In this document: piece after piece, positions 33,472 through 45,919 of the stretch
Layout of the letters: each line of letters starts with the position of its first letter
How positions within the stretch are numbered: position 1 is the stretch's first letter
Origin: Favolaschia claudopus
Taxonomy: Eukaryota > Basidiomycota > Agaricomycetes > Agaricales > Mycenaceae
DNA length: 64,000 bases
Direction of reading: 5' to 3'
Assembly (NCBI GenBank): GCA_037176885.1
Contig: JAWWNJ010000075.1
Coordinates: 1,178,001 to 1,242,000, forward strand
The notes under the pieces: generated by a model
Database searches by the model: none
Seen by the model: the letters and a program-made list of their open reading frames with translations, nothing else
What the model was told of the DNA's origin: nothing
Made by a program: the position numbers and the translations under genes

Positions 33472-34002
33472 TAGGGTGCTGTTTATTAGTCCGGTTAATA
33501 AACATTGTTTTAAACACCGGTTTATAAACCGGGTTTTTAATGGTTTGACCAAAACCCCCGGTTTATGATTCATGGTGGCTGTGTCTCCCACTGTCCAAGC
33601 ACACATTTTCTGGGTTGAGTATCAGCATGTTTTTCCAGCTCAATTGTGAGCATGCAGGAGCTGTAGCTTGATTCAAAATTGTGTGCATCAATGATCAAAT
33701 TAGGCCTCGGAGGGCGCCGACCTGTCAATCATCCAGCTTGTGATGGCAACAATTCGCCCGAAATGGGCATGCCAAAGCAAAGCCTTCTAAACTGGAGGCA
33801 AAATGAGATGTGGGCCCTGCCATAAATGGTCATTGAGCTCAGAGACGCTTTTGTAGGCGAAAAATTGCACTAAACAAGCGAAAAAGACAGCTTTTTGGCC
33901 TGTTTGGGGGGTCTGTTTATAAACCGGTTTATAAACACACTGTTTAAAAACGAAAATTAAAAAACCGTTTATAATTGGCTCGGGAATTATAAACAGCACC
34001 CT
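33472..34002. mobile_element. hAT-like MITE, 531 bp
   Basis: Inverted ends TAGGGTGCTGTTTAT are present on both sides. Inside the ends lie several GGTTTATAAACC-type palindromes (33495-33570 and 33910-33975). TAGGG-type ends fit hAT elements. A shared GTCCCAC stands directly before the left end (33465-33471) and 4 bases beyond the right end (34007-34013), so the target duplication is imperfect. No transposase is encoded. Confidence 0.6.
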
Positions 34003-34713
34003 AAACTGTCCCACACGAAGGCTTGAAACCGGTGCGTAACGGCATTTCCTCCTGGATTTTTCTCCCGGCTTTACTGGATACACCCAGTTATCTTGCGGAT
34101 GCTCTTCGAATGCTTTGCAGACGTTGTTGCATTATTCAAACGCTCCTTAAAAAAAAAAAATCAATCCCTTCTGTGGTCGTTCGGAACAATGATTGTAACT
34201 CTAACAGCAGGCCGAGCTTGCCTATTGATTGCCGTCTTGATTCGGCTATTCCCACTATCTGAAAGTAGTGGGTCTTATGGTGCCCAACGAATGTCTTGGC
34301 GGTGGCTGAGTCCCAATCATCCCACGCATCTCCGAACCACGGCATTGCGGCGCCCTGACATATTCCCTCGAGTTTCCTCCTTGCTTTCAATCTCTCCGTA
34401 ACCCGGCCGAACGACGTCATGACCGGAACACATCTCAACAGTGTTTGCCGCAATGCAATGGTGCTCACCCGTTCACCCGTTTCAGTCCCGTTTGATCCCT
34501 CCACCAATGACTCACTTTCGGAGCCGACTTGCATCACGATTGAGAAGGATTGAAATAGAGGAGATGACACTGAGAGGACGTGTTCAGCCATGGGATCGAG
34601 TCATTTGACGGCCAAGATCAGCCAAGATCCGGGCTTCGGCAATTTCCAGTCAAGTGCGTATATATTGCTTGCGGACGGAACTGTGTGTCTTTCTGCTTTC
34701 TCAATCCCCCACA
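34003..34713. other. gene-free stretch
   Basis: Short frames only, with an A-run near 34150. It includes the promoter of the gene at 34714 with a C-rich run before the start. No gene is supported. Confidence 0.4.
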
Positions 34714-35793
34714 ATGTCGCTTCTCGTGAACGGTGTACCCGCCTCCCGTGTCGCTCGGTTCCAAGGACCGACGACTCTGATCTCTGCTTCTTTCGTGCAG
34801 CTGAACTCGGCTCGACTCTCGGCCAGCTCTATGTTTGCTCTGACACTCAAGACTGTCGACTACGGCTCATTCACTGCGATCTCTACTTGCGAGATCCGCC
34901 AAGACCTGGATTTTGATGTTGTTCTTGCAACTAACTGGGCAGCCTTTGTTCGCGAGCTGTTCCAAGGCCCCGACAGTGTTGTACCTCCAGGGCAAGACCC
35001 CTGGGCGTTCTTACCAGGCGGTGAGTACTTGCGCATTTGACTTACTTTCTGTGTCTCACCGGACCACAGTGCTCCTCATCGATTTTGTCGGAACGCAGCG
35101 TAAGTTATTTTGCCTCTCTTCTGTTTGATGTCGTGCTGAATCAATCCCACAGCTGCTGTTTCGGGACTTCCGTCCTCGTCATCTTCTGTTATGAACAAAC
35201 CTCTGTCTGAATCATCGTCTGAACCTTTGTCTGTCACCTGTACACCTGTAACTGTTCCCGGTCGCCTGAGGGCTCCGGTGAGACCCGTAACTGTACCCCG
35301 AAATTATGATCCTACATTTTTTGCGTCTGCTTCGTCGTCTCACCAGCTGCCTGCTTCCGCTTCAACTCCGGTACCTCGCCTTTCGGATGGACGTGATTGT
35401 TTGAGTAGCTTATTTCTATCTTCGGATAACAGTTGTAATCTCTTTACGCAAGTTAACAAAGATTGGTTTACACAACTGCTGGATGGTCATGGAATTCCAA
35501 CTGTTGATTTACAAGCGTTACACGAATATCGTCAAAGCTTTCTTTCTCACATCTTCTCTGGAGGCTGTTCATTGCTGTCTGGTGTTTCCGCCGTACTCTC
35601 TGGGTGTAATTCGCTGTCGCAAGGCTTTGCCGATTGTACGGATCTTGCCCATTATGCGAATCCAATTGTATCTCAGAAGAGGGTCCAAAGTGGAGGTCAG
35701 ATTAAAGCCGCGAGGTCGACTTGCTCTGTTCAAAGCAATCTCCTTCCCGCGAGCGCCCAATCCAACCAAAAGAAGCCCGCTAGAAAAGCTTAA
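34714..35793 (+). CDS. unknown protein with Ser-rich linker
   Basis: Three exons (34714-35020, 35070-35099, 35153-35793) with GTGAGT and GTAAGT donors join in phase to 325 residues. The N-terminal 110 residues look folded (beta-rich, ending in FDVVLATNWAAFVRELFQGP and VLLIDFVG). Residues 115-190 are a Ser/Pro/Thr-rich linker. The C-terminal third contains FTQVNKDWFTQLLDGHGIPT and a short helical part, ending in a basic tail. I do not recognise the family. The setting next to transposons and the linker-rich design would also fit an element-derived gene. Confidence 0.6.
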
Positions 35794-35973
35794 AGGGCCG
35801 GAGATGAAACAATTTTAGATGCAGATATTAAAGGTTCCCTCTTGGCAGACGCAAAGGAACACTGTTTTTGAACCCAAGATGGTAACACAGACTCTACTAG
35901 GAGACTTTTGCCCGTTTCCGACTCGAACTTGAACTTAGCCCAGCACCAGAGCCCGGAGCTGCACAAGACGCGG

Positions 35974-38900
35974 TCAGATGAGGACTGGGATTGAGCAAGG
36001 CCAATAAACAACACACCCTGCGGTTCCGGCCACCAAATTAGCCGCCCTTGTCGCGTTCCTCCCACCACCCCTCCTCCGTCTGGCCCATCGTAGCTCTATC
36101 TCAGCCTTAGCACACGTCATCGAAGCTAGAATCTCCTTACGCACCACCACAGTCTGCATTGTATCACCTTCAAGTCGTTCATTCCAAATGTCAAATTCAA
36201 ATGCCAGCAGTCTAAACCAATCTCACCGTCTGGGACCTCCAAGCCCTCTACGACCCCGCCTTTCTGCACGTCCCACACAAGCACACACCTATCCTTGCTG
36301 CCAAACACCGCCGTCTTCCCTCCGGCCGCGAACACAGCACCCCTCGCACATCCCATATCTTTCTCCTCGAAAGACTTCCCTATGCGCTGTTGACACTGGA
36401 ACCCCAGCTCAACCATACACGCCGAGCCGCCCGCATGTGCAACAAGCGCTTGCATGCCAGTTGGGCTGACGGCAATCGAGATGCTAAGAGCTTGATCATG
36501 AGCTGGCCGGTAGGAGAAACCCAAAATAGAAGGCAGGCTGACATGCTGGACCCGAGGAAAGCGTACACCTTCATAGTCCCGTTGGGAACTGCACAATGCC
36601 ACCTATGTAAGAAGGTCGTGCAAAATCAGCGGAGGTAGGATGCACTGGCATCGAAAATCGCACACAACACCCTCCCGCGTCCCACCAAGCAGCGCGTTAC
36701 CGCCATCGATGAATTTGAGGGTCGTGATGTTGGTCCGCGTTATCGAGCGTTGGGCAATCCACGAGCCTTCATACAACGATCTAAGCTTCTCTTCCGCATA
36801 TATTCGAAAATAAGAGGGTATTCACCCTTGCCCCATATCCAAACCTTCACTCCCGTCCTCTGGAACGCCACCGCAATCCGGTCGCGAGTGCAGGCAAGAC
36901 ACATCGTATTTTCAAGCACGCGTGCCTCTGAACTCAAGTTGATCATTTCTCCCCAATGCCATTGACTCTGGGGACCCTAGTGCAAATCAGAAAAACAGTC
37001 CGGCGGCTGTATGCACGAATAATCTACTCACCAATTTCGCCCACTTCCCCAACCGACCATCTGTACTCAGCGACATCACCCCTGCATCATTATCCATCCA
37101 AACCAGCCCAACAATCGGCGAACGACACGCCAGTCGCGCAACTTCGACTCGCGTTCTGTTATTCCATATCCGCAGCGTCAAATCGGCACCTTGAAAAAAT
37201 ATGTATGTCTGAAAAATCCGCAACAACAAAAAATTACTGAAGTGGCACGTACAACTCAAAGCGAAATACGAGCCATCCGAATTGAACGCAATGCGCTCGA
37301 TACCCAGCCCGCCGTTGCAATTGCTATCGCTGTTAGTACCGAGTTTGACTGAGCGCACGCACGAAACCGTCGGCCAGGGCTTATAAAACTGCCGCTGCTG
37401 CTGCAGACGCACAGAGTCTGGAGCGATCCACAAGCGAAGCGAAGGCGAGGGCGGCCTTTCGCGCTTCACGCCTCGGGAGTTATTATTATACGAGGATGGT
37501 ACACGCACAATCCCAGGCGCAGTCCACAAATCCGGCGACGCTCGACGTTCTCGTTTTGCCGATGGCTGCAAGCGCACGATGCCTGGAGGAATCCCCCAAT
37601 CGGGCGAAGGCGAATATTCGGCTTTAACTCTGAATGGCGAAGGCGAACGCACGGTGCCAGGAGGAGTCCCCCAAGTGGGCGAAGGCGAATATTGGGCTCT
37701 GCCTCTGAATGGCGAAGGCAAAGGCGAACGCACGATGCCAGGAGGAGTCCCCCAATCGGGCGACGGCGAATATCCGGATGGATACCAGGCGCATTCAGAA
37801 CTTGTCCATAGATTGGGCGACGACTCGCGTTCCGTTTTGATGCGTACTGGAGAGGGAGGGCGTGCACGTTCGATAGGTCGGGGTCGACCGGAGGAAAGCT
37901 GATTGGGTGTGAGCAACGGAGGCGGGGGTTTTGGCGGAAGCGGGTGGCGCACTGTAAATCGTAAATTATCAGACAGAATCAAAGAAATGAGTAAAAGGGT
38001 AACGTACATAGTGGAACACCCCGAGTTATGTTCGTCGTTCGTTTAGGCGACCAGCGCCTTGAGTGTTTGGATTGATTCGAATCGTTGGAACCGGGATTGA
38101 CTCTGTCTATTTGCTGAACCGAGAGAGACTGCGAATTTGTTTTTCGCGACGCATCCAAATCTTGCTGAACAGTGGCGGGATTGCCTTGGGATGGGGAGGG
38201 AATCGGGATTGAGGGGAGGGTGTACGCCATGGGTTGCTTTTGGGAAGGGTCCACAGAAATGCGAGAGAGCAAGGGACAATAATTTTGAGACGAACTTTCC
38301 GCTGGGCCATTCAAAGACAGTGTTCGTGAGGAGTTTGTTCCCAAAGACATACGGGAAAGTAGCGAAGGAGACGTATCCTGTGTCACATTGCTGGCGACGC
38401 CAGATTGGCTCTGAAGTTGAATCTTCTGGGTAGCATCCAGGAAAAGGCGAGAAAGCAACGGAGAAGACGCGGTTGTCGGTGAGGTACTTGCAACTTTTGC
38501 AGATTCGGATGGCGGAGGTGAAGGTGGTTGGAAAGGCTTTTCTTCTGCAGGAGGGGCGATGCGGGCGAGCAGAGGTACACTGTCTGTGGTCGACGTGTCA
38601 ACGTGGGTGAGACGTTCCTCGGGAAATATTATATCTAAAGTTTGGTGAGAGCATTCCTGGAATAGAACATTATCTTCTACTCACGACAATCTGAAATCAA
38701 GAATTGTTCGAAACAAGGTAAGTAATGCATGATCTCTAGGAGTCAAAATCGACTTACCAGAACTCGTAGTCTGGGTCAACGGAATCAAAGACGATGGCTG
38801 AGTGACAGGCGAAGAGGGAGCAGATATATCCATATCCACGGGAGCCTCATCGCTGGCTATGTCATTCGGAACGCGGTAATCGACTTGGCTACTCTCAGCC

Positions 38901-40751
38901 AACGATCTTTCAGGAGATTTTGCAGGCGGGGGAGAAGGTGAAGAAGGAGGGGAGGAATACGCCACCAAGTTGCTCAATTCAGTCTTGAGCGACGAGGTTA
39001 CCTTGACAGCTGCTGGGCCGCCCTCGGGAGTGAACACGGGATTAGATCCTCGAACGAATGGCCACCCGCGTCCAACGATGACAGGCTTTCTTGCTTTGGG
39101 CGCCGTGGTCATCGATGTCTTTGTAAGTGGGCGGGAGGCAGGGGATGGTCGTATACTCAAAGGATTGAAAGACGAACCGGCAGGAATACGAACAAGAGTT
39201 TTGGGATCGGGCGGCGGCGGCGGAATAGAAGAGGAGGAGAGTGTCATCGCGTCCTGGGCCAGCTTCTGTTTCGCTGACAAGGAAATCTTACTACCCGATG
39301 CGACATTTTCGACTGGAGCTGGAGAAGACGGGATAGACGAAACCAGACCGTGAGCCTGAGACGGTACTTCGATGCGGGACTGGGCGTCTCCCTCGGTATG
39401 AGAAGATGGATCCAAAGCCATTGGGATAATATCTTGAGTCTCAGCGTATAACTTCGCCCGTTTCCTGGCACGCCTTCGATGAGCTGCCTGCTGTTTCCGC
39501 TGAGCGCGAGAGCTAACAGGAGCAAGCTGAGGCTCTACAGGAGAAGCTGGAATGATGCTCTGGCCCAGAGATATCTCCAACCCATTTAACACAGGACTTG
39601 GTTCCCTGCCTTGCTGCACTTGACCCAGGAAATCAACGGTAAATCCGTCTGAAATAAACGGAGGGGTATTCCGATGGGAACTTGATTTTTCGGCGTCCTG
39701 AGTACCTGCTGTGGGACACATATCTGAGAGCGTATGAGGACAGGGATGTGTGAGATTTGGAGTAGGCTGTTTCGTCGAAGCGCTGGCTAGCTTGTCAGTG
39801 CGCCCTTGTGTCTCTCTATCGGTGACTTCTATCGCTTCAAGCGTATGATTATGCATGGACGCGGTTGAGATTGCAGACTAATCGGGGGCAGAAACGCCAA
39901 GTAAGTTCAAAGTCGGAGGTAAGAACGTAGCCCCTCACCGCCGACTCTTCTTGATCGACTTGAGAGGCGCAAGTTACCTCTGATTCATCGAGAATAGGAT
40001 CTGTTTGTACATCCAAGCTAGCATAATTTGGAAGAGACGTGCAATGCACCTGCACGGCACGAGAAGCATAGGAAGTGGTCGTCTGAACTGGAACGGAGTT
40101 CTGGTACGGTTGCACTTGTACAGAGACGTTATTTTGTTCAAGAGTGGCCTGCACAGCCGAAGACACATAGTGTAGTTCCACTTGAACGCCAACTGAGGAA
40201 GTAACAACAGGCGCTTTGACTTGGGAAGTATGAAGCAGGATGAAAAAGTGAACAGAGAACAGATTGATTCACTCACAGACAACGGGCGGGCTCACCTCTT
40301 CAATTTTTTTATGCCAATGCCGTCGCATCTTTGGAGGCATGATGGGTGTAGAAATGATTTCTTCCTCCTCTATGATCTGAGGTTCCTCTTCAACCTGTGT
40401 GGTACCTTCATCCGAGACATCTTCAGAGCCCTCAGACTTTGGAATTCCTTCGAATAGAACGGCTCGGTCTTTGAAACGGTTGTCCTCACAATCAACAGTC
40501 AATAGAAGCTCCCTTCCCGCCTTGACGTTGAATGATTTCTGCGAATATAACCTGAAATATACAACATCTCCCTTGTCATCCTCGTCACTGAAATCGTCCG
40601 ACGATTCGACGCGTCGTAAGATAGCGTGAGGCTTGTGGCTTATGGGGTGGTTGCGGAGACGCAAATTTTTAAACGCCAAGCAGGGAACACAGAGAACTGT
40701 CAGTGAGCAGAGAATTAGCATCAGCGACGCTGGAGCCACGGTACATGGCAT
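35974..40751 (-). CDS. WD40-repeat protein with long disordered N-terminal region
   Basis: Eleven exons (40751-40277, 40219-39939, 39877-38758, then 38634-38008, 37951-37253, 37189-37032, 36976-36826, 36790-36666, 36602-36227, 36167-35974, with an optional 6-nt exon 38690-38685) close exactly to 1,401 codons plus stop. The first two thirds are disordered, Ser/Pro rich, with basic patches (RAQRKQQAAHRRRARKRAK) and a repeated module around SPSPDWGTPPGIVR (about 37530-37800). The C-terminal third has WD40-type blades (LTLRIWNNRTRVEVARLACR, GRLGKWAK, RCVLVWDVQKGGVVEGL). WD40 propellers hold protein complexes together. No orthologue is named; fungal proteins of this kind are lineage specific. One 35-nt intron (36825-36791) is unusually short and may mark a model error. 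Confidence 0.75.
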
Positions 40752-41196
40752 TCCACTGTCTGCTCGGTACACTTTGCTTCAATGCTTGAGAGGGTGGTAA
40801 AAGAGACTCGAGAGAAGCAAGGCCAGTTCCCAAACAGGAAATATGATCTCACGGTTGGGTGCCAGCATCAGTTGCGACTGGAAGCTGGAAGCCTTGGAGG
40901 AAATTAAACGAAAAATTGCTGGAGGAGGACTTTTAAATTTTGCACCCTGATCATTTCAACCAAAGCTCCGGCTGAGTCAGGCTTTTGCCTTGCGTCACGT
41001 TGGACTAGCTCAGCCTGAGCACACTTGAAGGCTGCTAAACCTCCTGGCACTATGAATCATAGTATGTATGAAGCCTGTTGCGGTTCAGAAGACCTCAGGC
41101 GTTGAAATTTGAAACGTTGAAAGATCTGAGCTATCATTCACAAGACTAGACATCGTGATGGACGCCTGATGACTCCAACGTCGTGCACCTTCGAGC
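40752..41196. other. intergenic stretch
   Basis: About 0.45 kb with no gene; promoter of the WD40 gene and the 3' end of the GFA-type gene. Confidence 0.5.
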
Positions 41197-41770
41197 TTAG
41201 TTTCCCTCCTCCGAGTCGTTCATTGCACCATCCTTGCTCACCGTCCAGAACCGCGTGCCTTTGCGAGAGTCTGTATCAGTGACTCCCTGTATCTCGTTCC
41301 TGATAAAATGATGGTTCCCTTTCGGATTGGCCAGGGCGATTCCGTAGGCGCCTAACGGCTTATCCTCCGCATCCCGCGCTCCAACCAAAAATTCCTCGTC
41401 AAACGTTCCAATCGCAAGTTCAATCTCCTTGCCGATGCTGCGATCCATCCACGTGATGGAGGAGCCACAAGTTTTGCAAAATGCCCGGAAACACTGCGCT
41501 GAAGAATTATATTCCGCGTAGGTGGTCTTGGAGAGCCAGGTTACGGCTGAGATCGGGACGGCGTGAAGGTTGAAGATGAGACTGCCGCTCATTTTGCGGC
41601 ATTGTGTGCATTGGCATGTACCAGGCTAAGAAGGTTTCAGGCTCGTCCACGAAATGGTGGAATGTAAAGATATTCACGCCCTGTTTCCAGTCGTGGTTTT
41701 GAGCGAAGTCCACACGGTATCGAACCCCACCGCAATTGCAACCACCTGTTATGCTTTTGGGCTGTTCCAT
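41197..41770 (-). CDS. GFA/CENP-V family zinc protein
   Basis: Two exons (41770-41678 and 41625-41197), phase 0, encode 173 residues. Zinc-ligand motifs of the GFA (glutathione-dependent formaldehyde-activating enzyme-like)/CENP-V domain appear in order: GCNCGGVRY near residue 10, then CQCTQCRKMSGS right after the intron, then FCKTCGSSI about 40 residues later. Mss4-like beta strands lie between, and the length matches single-domain family members. Members bind zinc and some bind glutathione adducts; most fungal ones have no proven substrate. The gene is complete. Confidence 0.9.
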
Positions 41771-42090
41771 CTACTCAGGCGGGCACTGAGAAAACTCGAG
41801 GAAGTCGGTTTTGCACTGTGCAGCGAGTCAAGTCGTATATGGGACTGGGGGTCGACGTCAGTGGCAATTGATAACGATCTCCACCGAATTTGCCCAAACT
41901 CTCCGCCGCACAAATCTGTTGGCCCCGGCGTCACCCATTTGGGGGCTACAAAGTAATGAGCTTACTTGAGTCCACGCGATATACTGCACGGGGCGGGGAG
42001 AGGAAGGGAAAGAAGAAAGGAAGAATGCATGTCATGTGATCGCGTTCACCTTGTGACGTAAACCTGATTTTCTCCGACTTCTGAGTCCTC
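41771..42090. other. divergent promoter region
   Basis: 320 bp between the divergently transcribed GFA-type gene (minus) and the gene at 42091 (plus). It probably serves as promoter for both; no specific site is recognised. Confidence 0.4.
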
Positions 42091-43699
42091 ATGCCAATAA
42101 CCAAGTCGAAAGGCAAAGAACTGGCGGAAGGTTCCTCTTCTTCCCGACTGTCTCGCAAGCTCAAGCTAAATGGCGCCTCTGAACCGCCCTCTCCGAGCGC
42201 GAGATCAAAGGGAAAGGGAAGAGCAGTCGAACCAGGCAGCAGTCCTGGGCCTTCTAACTTGCGGCGCATTCATCGCTCGCAAAGAGCAAATACCACTCTG
42301 CCGACACATTCCCCTGTATCGGAATCCAGTCTGCGAGATACAACGCCTCCGGAGCTGAACATCGTTTTGGAAGGCATAGTAACAGATACGGAAGCTAGTA
42401 ATAATGCCCCAAAACAAACCGAGTCCACTTTTCTTGCTCAAAAGATTCGTGGTCTAATAAACTCGTTCCCCACTATCTCTTCGCGTTTCCTTCCGTCGTC
42501 ATCCAAGGATCCACCTGCCCTTGAATCGGATGGCCGTCCCATCCCTCCACCCGGCGCCGTGCGACTTCAGGATCCTGACTTGATATCACTTCTCTCGAGC
42601 CCTGATATCATGAATGGCTCGGATGGAAGACGGCAAAGCGTATGGAGTATGTTGGAGGAAATCCGACCTCCGAGCGCTCGCAGTATCGTCGAAAGCTTCG
42701 ACGAAAGCTTCGAGTACACCGGCTCGGATAGGTCCAGCGTCATGATGTATTCTCCCCTCATTCCAAATGCGGACTCCGTTATCGAGCTCGCTGAGTTGGA
42801 GGAAGTTCCTGTCAGCCCCGTCCCCAGTGCTGAGGCAGCTCGATGGTGGTGGCCTGACTGGTCAAATTTCTGGTGGTCCAGCGGATGGAGCAACAGTGCA
42901 ACAGAGACACCTTCAGTTTCAACTCCAACGCATGGGATACTCACACCACAAATCGTAGAGAGAAGGGTAGCTGTGCCTGTTCAACGCGTCTGGGTTCCTT
43001 CGACAACACAGCTCTCCTTCGAAACAACATGGTGGGGGTATCGGATGTACGTCTTGCTTTGGAATTACAAGCCAACTCTCACCTGATTTAGCTACCTTCC
43101 CCCGCCCGTCCTCGCCATCCTAGATGACCAATCGGTAGAAGCTGCTCAACAGGCCACAGTCATTACCGCAGCTCTTACTTGGTTCTTCTCAAATCTCCCC
43201 ATCTCCACCTTTCCTCCTCCAATCCAGCCAGCCATCATCCTCCTCCAACGTTTAGTTCCGCTCGGTAGTTACCTCGGCACGTTCATTTCATGGAGCTGGG
43301 CAACCATTCGAGGTTTCGACCAAGGTATTTATTCATTTCCTTTTTCTCTATCTCGATCATCCCAGATTCATTCAAATATCTTCAGGTCATGGAGTGATAC
43401 TCACAGCGACATGGCTCTTACCTATCGCTTTGATCCCCGGTACCTGGCATGCACGCGATTTCCCAACACCGTCATCCCCCTCAGCAGGAGCACCTTTAGA
43501 GGTTGAACTCACTGCCGATATTGAATCCGAGCAATCAATACCACTTCCCCCCGCGCCAGCACCCGCTATAAAGCCTTTGCCTCCCTGCTCAGACGATCCG
43601 CCCATTTTAGCACCACCGTCGCCGCCTCCTCCGATGGCCGAGCGCCAGTCCTCGTCTTCCTCAAGCCGCAAGTCAAAATTCAAGACTCTGCGAAATTGA
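42091..43699 (+). CDS. conserved-type fungal membrane protein, function unknown
   Basis: Three exons (42091-43046, 43092-43324, 43386-43699) join in phase to 500 residues. The N-terminal 240 residues are Ser/Pro rich and disordered with basic SKGK motifs. A Trp-rich block (ARWWWPDWSNFWWSSGWSN) follows. The C-terminal half has three hydrophobic segments (about residues 335-355 with ATVITAALTWFFSNL, 365-385 with IILLQRLVPLGSYLGTFISW, and VILTATWLLPIALIPG), then a Pro-rich tail. This suggests a membrane protein anchored through its C-terminal half. I do not recognise a named family. Confidence 0.7.
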
Positions 43700-43878
43700 C
43701 TCGGACGTTTACTTGATATATGTGCACCGAAGTACTTATTTAGACATGTCATGACGCTGACAATACAGTATCTGAAATCTTAATTCGCGTTGTCCTCATC
43801 CTCGTCTGAACGTGTGTAATGGAGTGATCAAATTGGTGCGTGGATGGACTGCATACAAAAACTGAATCTGGACGGAAT

Positions 43879-45561
43879 TTACAAATGGATCAGCGAGAGC
43901 AGCTTCTCAAGGACATCGTCGGCATCGGCTTCAGGCACTTCGGAATGAGCTGAAGCGCCGCGCTCCTCGCCGTCACCGTTCTCTGGGACGTCTTTTGAGT
44001 CCAGTGCTGGCATCGAAGTACGCCCCAGCACTAAAACGGTACGTCTATAAACTTGAGCGAGGGATCAGTCGCCGCGGTGGTGCAATTCAAAGCACTCACT
44101 GCGAGTTTCGAGGAAACATGGATACTGGATAACATGGAGTTCAATCACCCTGCACAGCTGCCACAGCAAACAGGATTGCGTACCTGGGACTCCTTCACCT
44201 CATCAGGATCTTGCAGTCCGACGACATTCGGCCCATTCAACAAACTTCCCAGGTCAATATCGATATTCGGTATCTCCACATTCTGGCCGTTGAGATCGAA
44301 GCACTGGACGATGTTGACCACTTCATTGTCTTCGTCAGGGTCTGATGAAACTGTCGAAAAGGATGCGTCTCCCGTAGAATCTCCTTCGCTCCAGCTGGTG
44401 TCAGTCTCTCTAGACGTCATTGTTTTGATATCCAAATGAACGAAATATACACGAATATGGGATTCTTCAGCGACCGGCCGCAGGGTGGATACTAATGTCT
44501 TGTCTGCCCCTTGGAGCGAGTCTGCATCCACGACACTGGCATGGGGGTACTTGTCACGCAAGAGATAAACAATGAATTCTGGCGCCAGGTTGCTGGCCCG
44601 CTGCCACGCCCTGAAGAGCGACCGTAAGGTCTTTCGACTAGTTCGGGGTTCAGCTTGCGACGATGGACTGCCTTCGTGACTTGCAATGGCATAAACAAGC
44701 CGCAGCTGTACACCAGACGTCAGGCCGAATGTTGTTTGTTCGACTCCATCGTATACAGCGATAACGCTGGTGAGTTTGCCGTCCAGTTCGATCCGAATTG
44801 ATTGGCCATCGTGGCCGAACTTCAAATGCCCTCCAGAAAACAAGGATGGTAAGATGATCGTCAGGCTCGCGAATTTTGCCCGGGTATCGTCAACACTAGC
44901 GACCAATGCCTTCAAGCTTGCTCAGCATAACAGAATGTTCGACTTACGATTCAATTCGAGTTGGCCTAAATTTAAACCATTGGTCTCGTTGTACCTTGCC
45001 GAGGTAATTCAAAAACTCACTCCGTGTTGCCCTCGACGATCTCAAGGTGGGTAAACAGACACTCACACCCCTTCGGATTAACCCCCAGCCCTCGCAATGC
45101 GGCGGGTCCTGCCTCGTCCTGTACCCAATTGTGCCAAGCTGGACTCACGAGCTCAATCTAGACCAGGCCGGCGACAGTAAGTATACCTGCGAGTGTTCAA
45201 CAGAAGTGAGATTCACCTCGTCTGCGGGAATCTTCCACGCTTCGTTGGACAACGGAATGGCGACAGTCTTGAGTGCCTGTGCAACATTGTCCTTGAGTGG
45301 CGACAGGTCTAATGCACCAAGGGGCGGGACGCGCAGTCGTAGGTCCGGTATATCACGATATTCTGTCACGAATACAAAACCGTTGTCGCTTTCTCGCAGC
45401 TTGAGGAGGGCCTCAAAAGCCAACTGCCAACAGCTCAGCGCTCAGCGCTTGTTGAACCGAAGAGCGGTAGAAACGAACACTGGACTCACCCCAAATTTTT
45501 CCTGTGAAGAGAATGTTTCGATGTGGCGTTCCATTTCGGCCCTACGCATTTGGGTTGTCAT
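43879..45561 (-). CDS. 2OG-Fe(II) oxygenase-like protein, probably lacking the iron-binding His
   Basis: Seven exons (45561-45490, 45423-45217, 45157-45021, 44965-44948, 44895-44184, 44124-44100, 44030-43879) close to 440 residues. The segment DDTRAKFASLTIILPSLFSG, followed by GHLKFGHDGQSIRIELDG, VYDGVEQTTFGLTSGVQLRL, matches the prolyl-4-hydroxylase-like 2OG oxygenase fold found repeatedly in Agaricomycetes (HxDTxR...F.SLVI..P..HEGG.L...G, then H....V..G.R..L.Y). Here the position of the first iron ligand reads ESVDDTR, so the His of HxD is not visible, and the distal His region reads VEQTTFGLTSG. The protein may be catalytically dead or a scaffold. Assignment rests on pattern memory only. 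Confidence 0.55.
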
Positions 45562-45919
45562 TCTTGTTAGAGACTTTGGTATTCGCGGAGACTCAGTGGT
45601 GTGCCACAGTGAAACTGTGAAACGGCGATGTTCAACTTGAACCTTGGCGTGTAATGAATCGGGTTTTGTGTAGAGAAAAAAGGCGTGAGAGCAACGGCAA
45701 ACGTGCTGGAGTATTAGCAAGCTCTGAATAATAAATCGAAAACGTGGTCAACGAAGCAAAAGGTTAAACACGCAAAATTCAACCTTTCTGTGTGGTCATG
45801 TTTGAGCTCCGATAACGCCGATATCCATATTCGGAAGGCATGACTAAGCACAAAATTTCTTCAAACCAACCAAGGGTGTCGTCCGGCCTGATACATCGTA
45901 CATTGTCTCTGGCGACTCT
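45562..45919. other. divergent promoter region
   Basis: 358 bp between the divergent oxygenase-like gene and RPC40. No specific site is recognised. Confidence 0.4.
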
